Translations under genes and position numbers: made by a program
Shown here: positions 27,892 to 35,755 of the stretch, piece by piece
Layout: each line of letters begins with the position of its first letter
Numbering within the stretch: position 1 is the stretch's first letter
Notes under the pieces: generated by a model
Seen by the model: only the letters and a program-made list of their open reading frames with translations
Database searches by the model: none
Told to the model about the DNA's origin: nothing
NCBI RefSeq assembly: GCF_003999195.1
Contig: NZ_RJVR01000176.1
Span: forward strand, 1 to 51,864
DNA: 51,864 bases
DNA from: Streptomyces soli
GTDB lineage: Bacteria > Actinomycetota > Actinomycetes > Streptomycetales > Streptomycetaceae
Direction: 5' to 3'

Positions 27892-28935
27892 CTACCGTTC
27901 GTCCTCCCAGGTGCGGGTGTCGCGCGGCTGGACGTACGGCTCCTCGTCGGCGGGGAGGCCGCCGAGGATGGCGCGTTCGCGGGCCATCTCGGCGTCGAAC
28001 TCCAGGCCCAGCAGGATCGCCAGGTTCGTGATCCACAGCCACACCAGGAAGATGATCACCCCGGCGAGGGTGCCGTAGGTCTTGTTGTACGAGCCGAAGT
28101 TCGCCACGTAGGCGGCGAAGCCCGCGGAGGCGGCCAGCCAGATCAGCAGCGCCAGGAAACTTCCCGGGGTGATCCACCGGAAGCCGTGCAGTTTCGCGTT
28201 CGGTGAGGCCCAGTACAGGGTCGCGATCATGCTGGTGACCAGCAGGGCCAGGACCGGCCACTTGGCGATGGACCACACCGTCAGCGCGGTGTCGCCGATC
28301 CCCAGCGCGGTGCCGGCCTGCCGCGCGACACCGCCGGTGAACACCACGATCAGCGCACTGGCGCACGCCAGCACCATCAGCACCACCGTCACCGCCAGCC
28401 GGATCGGGGTGAGCTTCCAGATCGGGCGCCCCTCTGCGATGTCGTACACGGCGTTCGCGGACCGGATGAACGCGGCCACATAGCTCGACGCCGACCACAC
28501 CGCCGCCAGCAGGCCGACGATCGCCAGCACCGACCCGGTGCTGCCCCTGCCCTGCAACTGCTCCACCGCATTGGTGATCACCTGCCGCGCGGAGCCCGGC
28601 GCGAGCTGCCTGAGGTTGTCCAGCACCTGCTGCGTCGCCGACCGCCCGGCGACCCCCAGCAGCGACACCAGCACCAGCAGGGCCGGGAAGAGGGACAGGA
28701 TCCCGTAGTACGTCAATGCGGCGGCCCGGTCGGTGAGTTCGTCGTCCTGGAACTCGCCGAACGTCCGGCGCAGCACCGGCCACCAGGCCTTCCTCGGCAT
28801 CTGCGTCGGCTCGTCGGGCGCGGCCCGCTCCACCTGCGGATCCGGGCCCGGCCCCTCGCCGGGCGGCGCCCCGTCGGTGCGTCGTTCAGACTCGTCGTGC
28901 CCGCTACGGTGCCCGGGCATCCGTATCCGTGCCAT
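27892..28935 (-). CDS. YihY/BrkB family membrane protein
   Basis: The 347-residue protein has a 45-residue polar N-terminus, then the YihY core with six membrane helices. Recognisable stretches are DRAAALTYYGILSLFPALLV, SASSYVAAFIRSANAVYDI and YGTLAGVIIFLVWLWITNLA. The family was once called ribonuclease BN; its role at the membrane is not settled. The short acidic tail (PADEEPYVQPRD) is typical of actinobacterial members. A second in-frame ATG at 28920 is an alternative start. Confidence 0.9.
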   Translation of the reverse strand: MARIRMPGHRSGHDESERRTDGAPPGEGPGPDPQVERAAPDEPTQMPRKAWWPVLRRTFGEFQDDELTDRAAALTYYGILSLFPALLVLVSLLGVAGRSATQQVLDNLRQLAPGSARQVITNAVEQLQGRGSTGSVLAIVGLLAAVWSASSYVAAFIRSANAVYDIAEGRPIWKLTPIRLAVTVVLMVLACASALIVVFTGGVARQAGTALGIGDTALTVWSIAKWPVLALLVTSMIATLYWASPNAKLHGFRWITPGSFLALLIWLAASAGFAAYVANFGSYNKTYGTLAGVIIFLVWLWITNLAILLGLEFDAEMARERAILGGLPADEEPYVQPRDTRTWEDER

Positions 28936-28978
28936 GGGTGACGGGTAACCGTGAAGGCGCCGCTCAATCCTGCGGAGA

Positions 28979-29287
28979 TCACATACGGGCGGGATACCCG
29001 AGCAGTGCCGCCGCCGTCTCGAGCGGGTTGAGGACCGCGACGGGGACGGCCGCGGGGGCCGGGCGGCAGGTGAAGCCGAGGCGGGTCAGCGCCCTGGTCA
29101 CCTCGCCGGCGGAGAAGTCGCGCCGGTCCTGCCTGGTGATCACTTCCCCCACCTGCATGACGGGGTAGGTACGGCGGCCGATGATCACGGACGCGCCCGT
29201 GACGGGTTCGGGCTTGATGCCCTTCATCGACTGCAGCACTTCACTCTTGACCAGGTCGAACGAGAAGTGGGCGATGACGCAGCGCAT
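28979..29287 (-). CDS. Conserved small hypothetical protein near cold-shock genes
   Basis: The 102-residue protein starts MRCVIAHFSFDLVKSEVLQS and ends with an Ala/Leu-rich helix (NPLETAAALLGYPA). It has no signal or membrane segment. It lies 71 bp downstream of the DEAD-box helicase gene on the same strand, so it may be its operon partner. In Streptomyces, short proteins with this look occur beside DEAD-box/csp pairs, but I cannot give it a function. Confidence 0.7.
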   Translation of the reverse strand: MRCVIAHFSFDLVKSEVLQSMKGIKPEPVTGASVIIGRRTYPVMQVGEVITRQDRRDFSAGEVTRALTRLGFTCRPAPAAVPVAVLNPLETAAALLGYPARM

Positions 29288-29358
29288 GGGTGCCTCGACA
29301 GGGTTCAGGAGAAAGCCGGAAAGGGGACGTGGCTGGTCTGAGGTGCTCCGGGCAGCTC

Positions 29359-30825
29359 CTACGCGGCGCTGGTGAGAGAGGACCGGCGCTGCGTGCCGCC
29401 GGTCCGCGCCGAGGACGAGGAGGATCCGGGGGAGCGGCGGTCGTGAGCGGGGCGGCTACGCCGGCCGCGACCCGAGGAGGCGCCGCGCTCGGTACGCTCC
29501 GCCGCCGGTGCGGTGATCGTGACGGGGACCCCGGAGGGGGCCTGGGCGCCGGTGATCCGGGTCAGCTCGGCCTCGCCGGAGCGGACCTGGTGCGTCTGCG
29601 GGGTGATGCCGGCGGTGGCCATCAGCCGGGCCATCTCGCGGCGCTGGTTGGGCAGCACCAGGGTGACGACGCTGCCGGACTCACCCGCGCGGGCGGTGCG
29701 GCCGCCCCGGTGCAGGTAGTCCTTGTGGTCGCTGGGCGGGTCGACATTGACGACCAGGTCGAGGTTGTCGACGTGGATGCCGCGCGCCGCGACATTGGTG
29801 GCCACCAGCACCGTGACGTGGCCGGTCTTGAACTGGGCGAGGGTGCGGGTGCGCTGCGGCTGGGACTTCCCGCCGTGCAGCGCCGCCGCCCGTACGCCAC
29901 TGTTCAGCAGGTGCTCAGTGAGCCGGTCCACGGCGTGCTTGGTGTCCAGGAACATGAGGACCCGGCCGTCGCGGGCCGCGATCTCGGTGGTGGTGGCGTG
30001 CTTGTCCGCGCCGTGCACGTGCAGCACGTGGTGCTCCATCGTGGTGACCGCGCCGGCCGAGGGGTCGACCGAGTGGACCACCGGGTCGTGCAGGTAGCGG
30101 CGGACCAGGAGGTCGACGTTACGGTCCAGGGTGGCCGAGAACAGCATCCGCTGGCCGTCGGGGCGGACCTGGTCGAGCAGCTCGGTGACCTGGGGCATGA
30201 AGCCCATGTCGGCCATCTGGTCGGCCTCGTCCAGGACGGTGATGGCGACCCGGTCCAAGCGGGCGTCGCCGCGCTCGATGAGGTCCTTGAGCCGTCCCGG
30301 AGTGGCGACGACGACCTCGGCACCGGCGCGCAGGGCGTTCGCCTGCCGGCCGATCGACATGCCGCCGACCACGGTGGCCAGCCGCAGCTTCAGCGACCGG
30401 GCGTAGGGGGTGAGCGCGTCGGTGACCTGCTGGGCCAGTTCCCGGGTGGGCACGAGGACCAGGGACAGCGGGCGGCCGGACTCGGCTCGCTGTCCGGCGG
30501 TGCGGACGAGCAGTGCCAGGCCGAAGGCGAGGGTTTTCCCCGACCCGGTGCGGCCGCGGCCGAGGACGTCACGGCCGGCCAGCGAGTTCGGCAGCGTGGC
30601 CGCCTGGATCGGGAACGGCTCGGTCATGCCCAGGCCGGTGAGCGTCGTCAGCAGCGGGAGCGGCATGTCCAGCTCGGCGAATGTCGCCGCCGGGGGCAGG
30701 GCCGGGGTGACGGTGACCGGCAGGGCGAACTCACCCTGCGGCGCGGCGGGACGACGTCGGTTGCCGCCGGAGCCGCCCGTTCGGGATCGGGAGTAACGGT
30801 CGTTCGTGCGCGATGTGCGGTTCAT
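29359..30825 (-). CDS. DEAD-box RNA helicase
   Basis: The 488-residue protein has the full DEAD-box set: Q motif (FPIQAATLP), motif I GRTGSGKT, PTRELAQQV, GGMSIGRQ, motif II LDEADQM, motif III FSATL, and motif VI HRGGRTARAGESG. An Arg/Ser-rich basic tail of about 60 residues follows and probably binds RNA. ATG 30825 follows AGGAAGG. The start is preceded by about 140 bp of leader and a cold-shock protein gene on the same strand, consistent with a cold-induced RNA-remodelling role. Confidence 0.92.
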   Translation of the reverse strand: MNRTSRTNDRYSRSRTGGSGGNRRRPAAPQGEFALPVTVTPALPPAATFAELDMPLPLLTTLTGLGMTEPFPIQAATLPNSLAGRDVLGRGRTGSGKTLAFGLALLVRTAGQRAESGRPLSLVLVPTRELAQQVTDALTPYARSLKLRLATVVGGMSIGRQANALRAGAEVVVATPGRLKDLIERGDARLDRVAITVLDEADQMADMGFMPQVTELLDQVRPDGQRMLFSATLDRNVDLLVRRYLHDPVVHSVDPSAGAVTTMEHHVLHVHGADKHATTTEIAARDGRVLMFLDTKHAVDRLTEHLLNSGVRAAALHGGKSQPQRTRTLAQFKTGHVTVLVATNVAARGIHVDNLDLVVNVDPPSDHKDYLHRGGRTARAGESGSVVTLVLPNQRREMARLMATAGITPQTHQVRSGEAELTRITGAQAPSGVPVTITAPAAERTERGASSGRGRRSRPAHDRRSPGSSSSSARTGGTQRRSSLTSAA

Positions 30826-30968
30826 GCAGAACCTTCCTCGATGCGACACGTATCGAGGAATTCCTGGCAGCGATGAGCGGCGCAAGGAATCGCAGGAACG
30901 AGCCGAAGAAGACGAATTCAAAGCCCGGGCCTGGCGAGCGGAACGGCCCAAAAAAACAACGAGCCGGT

Positions 30969-30990
30969 GTCCGCACCTCGCGGTGCGGAC
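30969..30990 (-). terminator. Intrinsic terminator after the cold-shock gene
   Basis: A perfect 9-bp stem (GTCCGCACC with GGTGCGGAC) and a 4-nt loop lies 24 bp beyond the csp stop. On the reverse strand it is followed about 14 nt later by a run of seven T (GTTTTTTTGG). The helicase gene downstream therefore probably has its own promoter or depends on read-through. Confidence 0.65.
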
Positions 30991-31014
30991 CCAGCTGCGT
31001 CGAAGGGTTCAGCG

Positions 31015-31218
31015 TCAGGCGGGAACGATGTTCTCGGCCTGCGGGCCCTTCTGGCCCTGCGTCACGTCGAAGTTCACCTTCTGGCCCTCCTGAAGCTCAC
31101 GGAAGCCGGAGGTGGCGATGTTCGAGTAGTGGGCGAAGACGTCGGCGCCGCCGCCGTCCTGCTCGATGAAGCCAAAGCCCTTTTCCGCGTTGAACCACTT
31201 CACGGTGCCACTAGCCAT
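31015..31218 (-). CDS. Cold-shock protein (CspA family)
   Basis: The 67-residue single OB-fold protein has RNP1 (KGFGFI) and RNP2 (DVFAHY), and starts [14 protein letters not shown]. It binds single-stranded RNA/DNA and melts RNA structure. ATG 31218 follows GAAGGAG. It lies upstream of a DEAD-box helicase gene on the same strand, the usual RNA-chaperone pairing. Confidence 0.95.
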   Translation of the reverse strand: MASGTVKWFNAEKGFGFIEQDGGGADVFAHYSNIATSGFRELQEGQKVNFDVTQGQKGPQAENIVPA

Positions 31219-31420
31219 GTCAAATCTCCTTCGGGGCAATACCCGGAGGTCCGCACTGTGCGAACCCCGCGTCGCTGTAATGATTGCCCTGTCCGGAAGC
31301 AAAGCACCGGAAATACAAAAGAGCGCCTATCAGCAGAGAAAGCCGACAAGAGCACTTGAAGTCTTTGGGAACCACAACTGCAACTGTGATCAACCGTAGC
31401 ACGGTGCGAGCGGCTGGGCG
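31219..31420 (-). promoter_or_regulatory. Long A/T-richer leader of the cold-shock gene
   Basis: The roughly 200 bp before the csp start have a clearly lower GC content than the surroundings (for example GTTGCAGTTGTGG and CTTTTGTATTTCC on the reverse strand) and no ORF. csp genes commonly carry long, structured, temperature-responsive 5' UTRs. I see no single obvious -35/-10 pair. Confidence 0.4.
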
Positions 31421-31532
31421 CGGCAAGTGATATCGCTCCGCCCGTTACGCCATAAACCCTCACCGCGCATTGCGATAATTTCTGCACCGGCGACAGTAGA
31501 TATTCGCTCCGCGGAACGCGGCACTCCGGTCG

Positions 31533-31883
31533 TCAGGAAGCGGCGGCCCCGTCCGGGTCCGCCGCGGGGCGGCGGCGCAGTTCCTCGTTGAGCCGCAGGG
31601 CCTCCTCGAGCTGGTCCTCCAGGATGACGATGCGGCAGGCGGCATCGATCGGCGTACCGCCGTCGACCAGCTCGCGGGCGCGGGCGGCGACGCGCAGTTG
31701 GTAGCGGGAGTAGCGGCGGTGGCCGCCCTCGGACCTCAGAGGGCTGATGAGCCGGGCTTCGCCGATGGCGCGGAGGAAGCCGGGTGTGGCGCCGATCATC
31801 TCGGCGGCGCGGCCCATCGTGTAGGCGGGGTAGTCGTCGTCGTCGAATCGATCGGTGTGCTGCGGTTGGGTCTCTGGGGGCAC
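31533..31883 (-). CDS. MerR-type HTH protein
   Basis: The protein of about 116 residues has the MerR winged helix (YTMGRAAEMIGATPGFLRAI and LISPLRSEGGHRRYSRYQL) and a short coiled coil (LEDQLEEALRLNEELRRR). There is no C-terminal effector domain, so it is a minimal HTH form. GTG 31883 (spaced from AGAAGAGG) is preferred over GTG 31889, which touches the RBS. It is encoded upstream of csp on the same strand. Such proteins next to csp/DEAD genes may regulate them, but this is inference. Confidence 0.82.
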   Translation of the reverse strand: MPPETQPQHTDRFDDDDYPAYTMGRAAEMIGATPGFLRAIGEARLISPLRSEGGHRRYSRYQLRVAARARELVDGGTPIDAACRIVILEDQLEEALRLNEELRRRPAADPDGAAAS

Positions 31884-31889
31884 TTGCAC

Positions 31890-32424
31890 CTCTTCTTGCT
31901 TCCTGGTTCCAGGTCCTTGGGGCGCGTCGAGGGGCCCTGGTGCCGTTTGGCACCAGGGCCCCGAGGGATGTCAACACCATCTGTCGGCGCTGTGCGCCGA
32001 CTTTTGTATTCCGCACGTCCGCCTGGGAGGCCGGAGGTGCGGGGATCGCGGATGCGTGACCGGGGACCACCTTCCAATCCGGGGGCCTGCGGTACCCGAG
32101 CGGACTACACACTCGCTCGGGCGATCCTGATGGCGTCTACTCCTCTCTTGTGCGTCTTCTTGGGCCGGTACTACTGGTACTGCTCTGTGCTGCGGTACTG
32201 CTCGGCGGCCCCTGGGGCCGCCCGACCCGGCAACCAGCCGTGGGACCTTTCCTGCACTTCCTGGCCCCATGACTCCGTTGCCGTGCCGGTTGTTGACTCG
32301 TTTGGCTACGAGAAAAACCCTAGCCGTGGGACGAAGGCATGTCTACTGCGGCCGCGATAGATTTCCCCGATTCGGAGCAGCAGGTTTTCTGCCACGGCCG
32401 CAGGGTCACGGGGAGCTCCCGAGG
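31890..32424. other. Gene-free 535-bp region with several strong hairpins
   Basis: I see no convincing ORF here. There are four perfect inverted repeats. GGGGCCCTGGTGCC/GGCACCAGGGCCCC (31931-31962) has a 14-bp stem and GTTT loop, and GTCGGCGC/GCGCCGAC (31983-32001) is followed by TTTT. CCCGAGCG/CGCTCGGG lies at 32095-32121, and GGCGGCCCC/GGGGCCGCC at 32204-32222. GGTACTGCT-like units recur near 32176-32202. The region could be a structured leader of the MerR-type gene (reverse strand) or an sRNA locus. Confidence 0.5.
31983..32005 (+). terminator. Rho-independent terminator (plus strand)
   Basis: The 8-bp stem GTCGGCGC/GCGCCGAC with a 3-nt loop runs straight into TTTTG. No plus-strand gene precedes it, so it may end a small non-coding transcript that also contains the 14-bp hairpin at 31931-31962. 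Confidence 0.55.
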
Positions 32425-32637
32425 GTGATCGACTTCTCCCAGGGCACCCGCTTCCCGACGCCCCACCAGCAGGCCGCCTTCGTCACCGCCTCCACCCGCA
32501 TGCTCGCCGGCCTGCCCTACCTGCGCCGCTACGCCTGGTTCGGGCTCCCCGCCTCCGATTCCGAGCCGAGCAGCGGCCTCTTCCGCAGCGGCCCGGTGGC
32601 CACCGAAGCGGGGCGCGCCTTCGAGGCCGCCCGCTGA
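32425..32637 (+). pseudogene. Glycoside hydrolase (Asl1-like catalytic core), C-terminal remnant
   Basis: The 70-residue frame (VIDFSQGTRFPTPHQQAAF, then STRMLAGLPYLRRYAWFGLP and GLFRSGPVATEAGRAFEAA) corresponds to the last quarter of Asl1-like glycoside hydrolases, including the final barrel strand and helix. The catalytic acid/base region is missing and the upstream DNA is unrelated. An RBS-like GGAG precedes the GTG, so expression of the fragment is possible, but activity is not. Confidence 0.6.
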
Positions 32638-32642
32638 AGGTC

Positions 32643-33329
32643 TCAGGCCAGTGACGTGAGCGTGCTCAGCACCGGTGCCCGGCGGGCGGTGTCGAGGACG
32701 ACGATCCTGCCCTCGGCGTCATGGACCGTGGCCAGCCCGGCGTGCACGCGCAGCCGTGGAGCGGGGCCGCTCGGGAAGGTGACGCCGGCCCACTCCCTCG
32801 GCGGACGCGTCCCGCTGGTGCCGCCGCTGTGTGCGCCGCTTCCGGCGGAGTCCGCCATGCCACGCAGCCCGCGCAGCGCCTTCGGGGAGGCCTCGTCCAC
32901 CCCGGCCGTCGCCCGCAGGTCGGGGCTCGCGGAAGGATCGGGCGGCAGCAGTGCGGCCGCCGGTGGCTGCGGCGGTTCCAGCGCGGCCAGCGTGTGCCTC
33001 GCGTAGCCGCTGAGGTCCAGCCATTCCGCCGGGTCGAGCTCGGGCAGGTCCGCGGTGTCGTACGTCCGCACCTCTCCTGCCTGCGGCACGTCGATCCGCC
33101 CGGCGCGCGGTCCGTCCGCCAGCGGCAGGCCGGGGGCCCGTTCGGCGCGTACGGTCTCCGGCTCGGGCAGCACCACCAGCCAGTCGCCGGTGGGGAGTCG
33201 GTGCACGGTGACGCCGGGACGCCACAGCTCCAGTACGCGGGCGCGGGCCTCGGTCCCGCCGATCAGCGGGGCGGCGAGGACGAACGCCCGGGCCTCGACG
33301 CTGCCCCGGAAGCGCTGGGTGGTGGTCAT
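32643..33329 (-). CDS. bpX6-domain protein (MoxR-vWA-beta-propeller ternary system type)
   Basis: The 228-residue protein starts MTTTQRFRGSVEARAFVLAA and has the bpX6 pattern around LELWRPGVTVHRLPTGDWLV and VVLPEPETVRAE. A Pro/Ala linker follows, then a short C-terminal strand-rich part (RLRVHAGLATVHDAEGRIV). bpX domains were described in MoxR-vWA-propeller systems of unknown, possibly assembly or conflict-related, function. Its ATG overlaps the stop of the upstream frameshifted gene (ATGA), so they were once one operon. No MoxR ATPase or vWA gene is present here, so the system is incomplete. Confidence 0.65.
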   Translation of the reverse strand: MTTTQRFRGSVEARAFVLAAPLIGGTEARARVLELWRPGVTVHRLPTGDWLVVLPEPETVRAERAPGLPLADGPRAGRIDVPQAGEVRTYDTADLPELDPAEWLDLSGYARHTLAALEPPQPPAAALLPPDPSASPDLRATAGVDEASPKALRGLRGMADSAGSGAHSGGTSGTRPPREWAGVTFPSGPAPRLRVHAGLATVHDAEGRIVVLDTARRAPVLSTLTSLA

Positions 33330-33797
33330 GCCTCGCTCCGCAGGGTGAGCAGCCGGTTCCCGGTCGCCAGGTCGGCCACGTCGATCGTGCCGTTCTGGCG
33401 CTGTACGGCGAGCAGCGGGAGGCTCGGGTGCAGAGCGGGCGGGTGCGGGGAGCCGGACCATTTGGTGAGTACGGTGTCGGCCACCGGGCCACGCAACCTC
33501 AGGAGCAGGCCCGAGGCGGAGCGGGTCACCAGGTGCGCCTGGCCCCCTTCCACGAGGACGACGCCCAGCGGTTCCTCGCCCTCCTCCGTGCGCCGGGTGC
33601 CGGGGTGCAGGCCGTCCGGCCCGGCGAACCGCCACACGTGTCCGGCCAGAGACCGGGCGTGGGCGATGCCGGGGCCGAGGACGGCATGGGCCTCCTTGAG
33701 GACCTGCTCGCCCGGCGGAGGCGCATCGCGGGTCGAGCGCGGTCAGCTGCGCGGCCCAGGGCGCGAGATGCGGCGGAAGCCCGTCGGCGCCGGTCAC
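33326..33797 (-). pseudogene. Beta-propeller (bpX-system) gene with frameshift
   Basis: The gene starts at GTG 33797 with VTGADGLPPHLAPWAAQLTA, then leaves its frame near the codons for LDPR. The sense continues two bases out of register as DAPPPGEQVLKEAHAVLGPG, VWRFAGPDGLHP and LAVQRQNGTIDVADLATGN, ending at 33326. A 2-bp loss in CGCGCGAT-like sequence (now CGCGAT) would explain it. The total length of about 157 codons is short for a propeller, so it may also be internally reduced. Confidence 0.6.
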
Positions 33798-33985
33798 ACC
33801 CGGTCCTTTCGCGGGAGTGGGCGCAGCTGCTCCTCCGCCACCGGGCGCTGCGGCTTGGGCGCCGAGAGCAGCAGGCCGGGGAGGAGGACGACGAGCGTGT
33901 GGGCGTCGGGCACTTGGCGGGCCGCGGCCCTCGCGACCAGGCCAGGGTCGGGCCGCAGGGTCAGGTACATCTGAACGGAGCCCAC
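33794..33985 (-). CDS. Small hypothetical protein upstream of the bpX remnants
   Basis: The 63-residue frame starts VGSVQMYLTLRPDPGLVARA, has a hydrophobic TLVVLLPGLLLS centre and ends in PRKDRV. Its stop overlaps the next start by GTGA, suggesting it belonged to the same operon. It could be the 3' scrap of a larger bpX-system protein; nothing upstream extends it convincingly. Confidence 0.35.
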   Translation of the reverse strand: MGSVQMYLTLRPDPGLVARAAARQVPDAHTLVVLLPGLLLSAPKPQRPVAEEQLRPLPRKDRV

Positions 33986-34026
33986 TCCCCCGTGCGGGCG
34001 ACAGCCCGTTTCAGCCGCCCGTGCGG

Positions 34027-34215
34027 TCAGATGAGGCCGCGCGCCATGGCGCGGAACTGCGTACAGCCGTCGCGCTTCCGGAAGAAGTTGCTGAAGTCAC
34101 ACCCGGCTCACGGAAGCCGAGGTGGCCGGCGATGTCCGCAGCCGTGGCGTCGGTGTGGACGAGGAGGCGCTTGGCCTCCAGCAGGATGCGGGCGTCGAGG
34201 TACTGCTTGGCCGTG
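34027..34215 (-). pseudogene. AraC-family regulator, C-terminal HTH remnant with frameshift
   Basis: The reverse strand encodes STAKQYLDARILLEAKRLLV, then HTDATAADIAGHLGFREPG, the second HTH of AraC proteins. After a frameshift, DFSNFFRKRDG and QFRAMARGLI-stop follow in another frame. The N-terminal ligand domain and first HTH are gone. The fragment begins directly beside a hexanucleotide repeat (34236-34263). Confidence 0.65.
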
Positions 34216-34235
34216 GAGCCGGTGGCGGCGAGGGT

Positions 34236-34263
34236 GGTGAGGGTGAGGGTGAGGGTGAGGGTG
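34236..34263. repeat. Hexanucleotide tandem repeat (GGTGAG)
   Basis: Four full GGTGAG units and a partial fifth lie at the breakpoint of the truncated AraC gene. A slippage-prone tract at the edge of a remnant suggests the rearrangement occurred there. Confidence 0.75.
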
Positions 34264-34269
34264 CGGGGG

Positions 34270-34663
34270 CTGGGCTTACCCCGCCGAGTTCCGCATGACC
34301 CAGGCCGATAGCGACAACGCCCCCGAGGTCCCCTCGATCCCGCCGCTCCTGGCCGGCGGAAGCCGCTGACGGTGGCTTGACCGTGCGCTGACAGCGACTG
34401 TCCATTCCGTCATACGGACAGTCCTTGACGACCTCGGCCGGCTCTTGAACGATCGCCGCATGAAGTCCGGTGTGGTTCTGACCTGCCGCCTGCACGTCGA
34501 TCTGCGACGCCAGGCGAGCGACATGTGTGCGCACTGACTCTTCTTCTCCTCCTTCGCCTGTGCTGTCCTTGGAGCTTGATCCGCGAGATCCGTGTACCGC
34601 GATCGCCCGCAGGTCCGCCGTACGCGCCAACTCCCGACGTCGACGAGACCGCGAGGATTCCCC
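34270..34663. other. Intergenic 394 bp upstream of the osmoprotectant ABC operon
   Basis: There is no convincing gene. An 8-bp perfect inverted repeat, GACTGTCC/GGACAGTC with a 12-bp spacer (34396-34423), could be an operator or hairpin. The operon promoter should lie between here and 34663. A short plus-strand frame (ending at a TGA near 34369 with SIPPLLAGGSR) looks like another gene end but is not identifiable. Confidence 0.35.
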
Positions 34664-35755
34664 GTGATCAGATTTGAGGGCGCTGCCAAGCGCCACCCGG
34701 ACGGCACCGTCGCCGTGGAGGGGCTTGACCTGGAGGTGCCTGCCGGACGGACGACCGTGCTGGTCGGGCCGTCGGGCTGCGGCAAGACGACGATCCTGCG
34801 CATGGTGAACCGTATGGTCACGCCGACGGCGGGGCGGGTGCTGCTGGACGGCGCCGATGTGGCGGGGCTGGACGCGGCGAAGCTGCGGCGGGGGATCGGG
34901 TACGTGATCCAGCAGGCGGGACTGTTTCCGCAGCGGCGGGTGCTGGACAACATAGCCACGGTCCCGTATCTGCTCGGGTGGGACCGCAAACGGGCCCGGG
35001 CGAGGGCCGCGGAGATGCTCGAACTGGTGGGCCTGCCACCGGAGACGGGACGGCGCTACCCCTTCCAGCTGTCGGGCGGTCAGCAGCAACGGGTCGGAGT
35101 GGCCAGGGCGCTGGCGGCGGACCCGCCGGTGCTGCTGATGGACGAACCCTTCAGCGCGGTGGACCCGGTGGTGAGGGCGGGGTTGCAGGAGGAACTGCTC
35201 CGGCTCCAGGCCGAGTTGCACAAGACGGTGCTCTTCGTCACGCACGACATCGACGAGGCGGTACGGCTCGGGGACCAGGTCGTGGTGTTGCGCGACCACG
35301 GACACATAGCCCAACGTGCTGATCCGCACACCCTGTTGACCAGCCCGGCCGACCAGGACGTGACCGCCTTCCTCGGCCCCGGGCGCGGCCTGCGCGGGCT
35401 GGGGCTGGTGCCCGCGACCGGGGTCGAGCTCGACGGCCTCGGTCGCGCCGACGGCTGGGAGCTGGCCCTGGACGCGGAAGGCCGGCCGACCGGGTGGACC
35501 GGCCCCGACGGCCAACTGCAGGGCCCCGCCCCGGTCTTCGTACCGGCCCGGGACAGCCTGCATGCCGCGCTGGACGCCGCCGTGCTCTCCCCGAGCGGCC
35601 TGGCCGTCGCCGTCGACGCGGAGACCGGGCGGGCGGTGGGCACGGTCAGCCGGGCAGGCATCCTCGGCGCACTGGCCGCCGGTGCGGCGGCCGCCGGTAC
35701 ATCGACCGGCACGTCGGCCGGTACGGCGAAGGTGCCGGGTGGGCGGCAGCCGTGA
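34664..35755 (+). CDS. Osmoprotectant (glycine betaine/choline-type) ABC transporter ATP-binding protein
   Basis: The 363-residue ATPase has Walker A GPSGCGKTT, Q-loop QQAGLFPQ, signature LSGGQQQR, Walker B VLLMDEPF and the switch His in VTHDIDEA. The C-terminal 110 residues form a degenerate CBS-like extension, as in OpuCA/ProV ATPases that sense ionic strength, followed by an Ala/Thr-rich tail. GTG 34664 is the start; the frame upstream is not conserved in character. The stop overlaps the permease start (GTGA). Confidence 0.9.
   Translation: MIRFEGAAKRHPDGTVAVEGLDLEVPAGRTTVLVGPSGCGKTTILRMVNRMVTPTAGRVLLDGADVAGLDAAKLRRGIGYVIQQAGLFPQRRVLDNIATVPYLLGWDRKRARARAAEMLELVGLPPETGRRYPFQLSGGQQQRVGVARALAADPPVLLMDEPFSAVDPVVRAGLQEELLRLQAELHKTVLFVTHDIDEAVRLGDQVVVLRDHGHIAQRADPHTLLTSPADQDVTAFLGPGRGLRGLGLVPATGVELDGLGRADGWELALDAEGRPTGWTGPDGQLQGPAPVFVPARDSLHAALDAAVLSPSGLAVAVDAETGRAVGTVSRAGILGALAAGAAAAGTSTGTSAGTAKVPGGRQP

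Noticed and set aside
32133..32360. Plus-strand frame with Cys/Tyr-rich start (FLGRYYWYCSVLRYC)
   Set aside because: The residues come from the GGTACTGCT repeats and hairpin arms; there is no RBS and no coding bias, so the region is better read as structured non-coding DNA.
34236..34263. CRISPR-like array
   Set aside because: The hexamer repeat has no spacers and no cas genes lie nearby; no CRISPR array was seen anywhere in the window.
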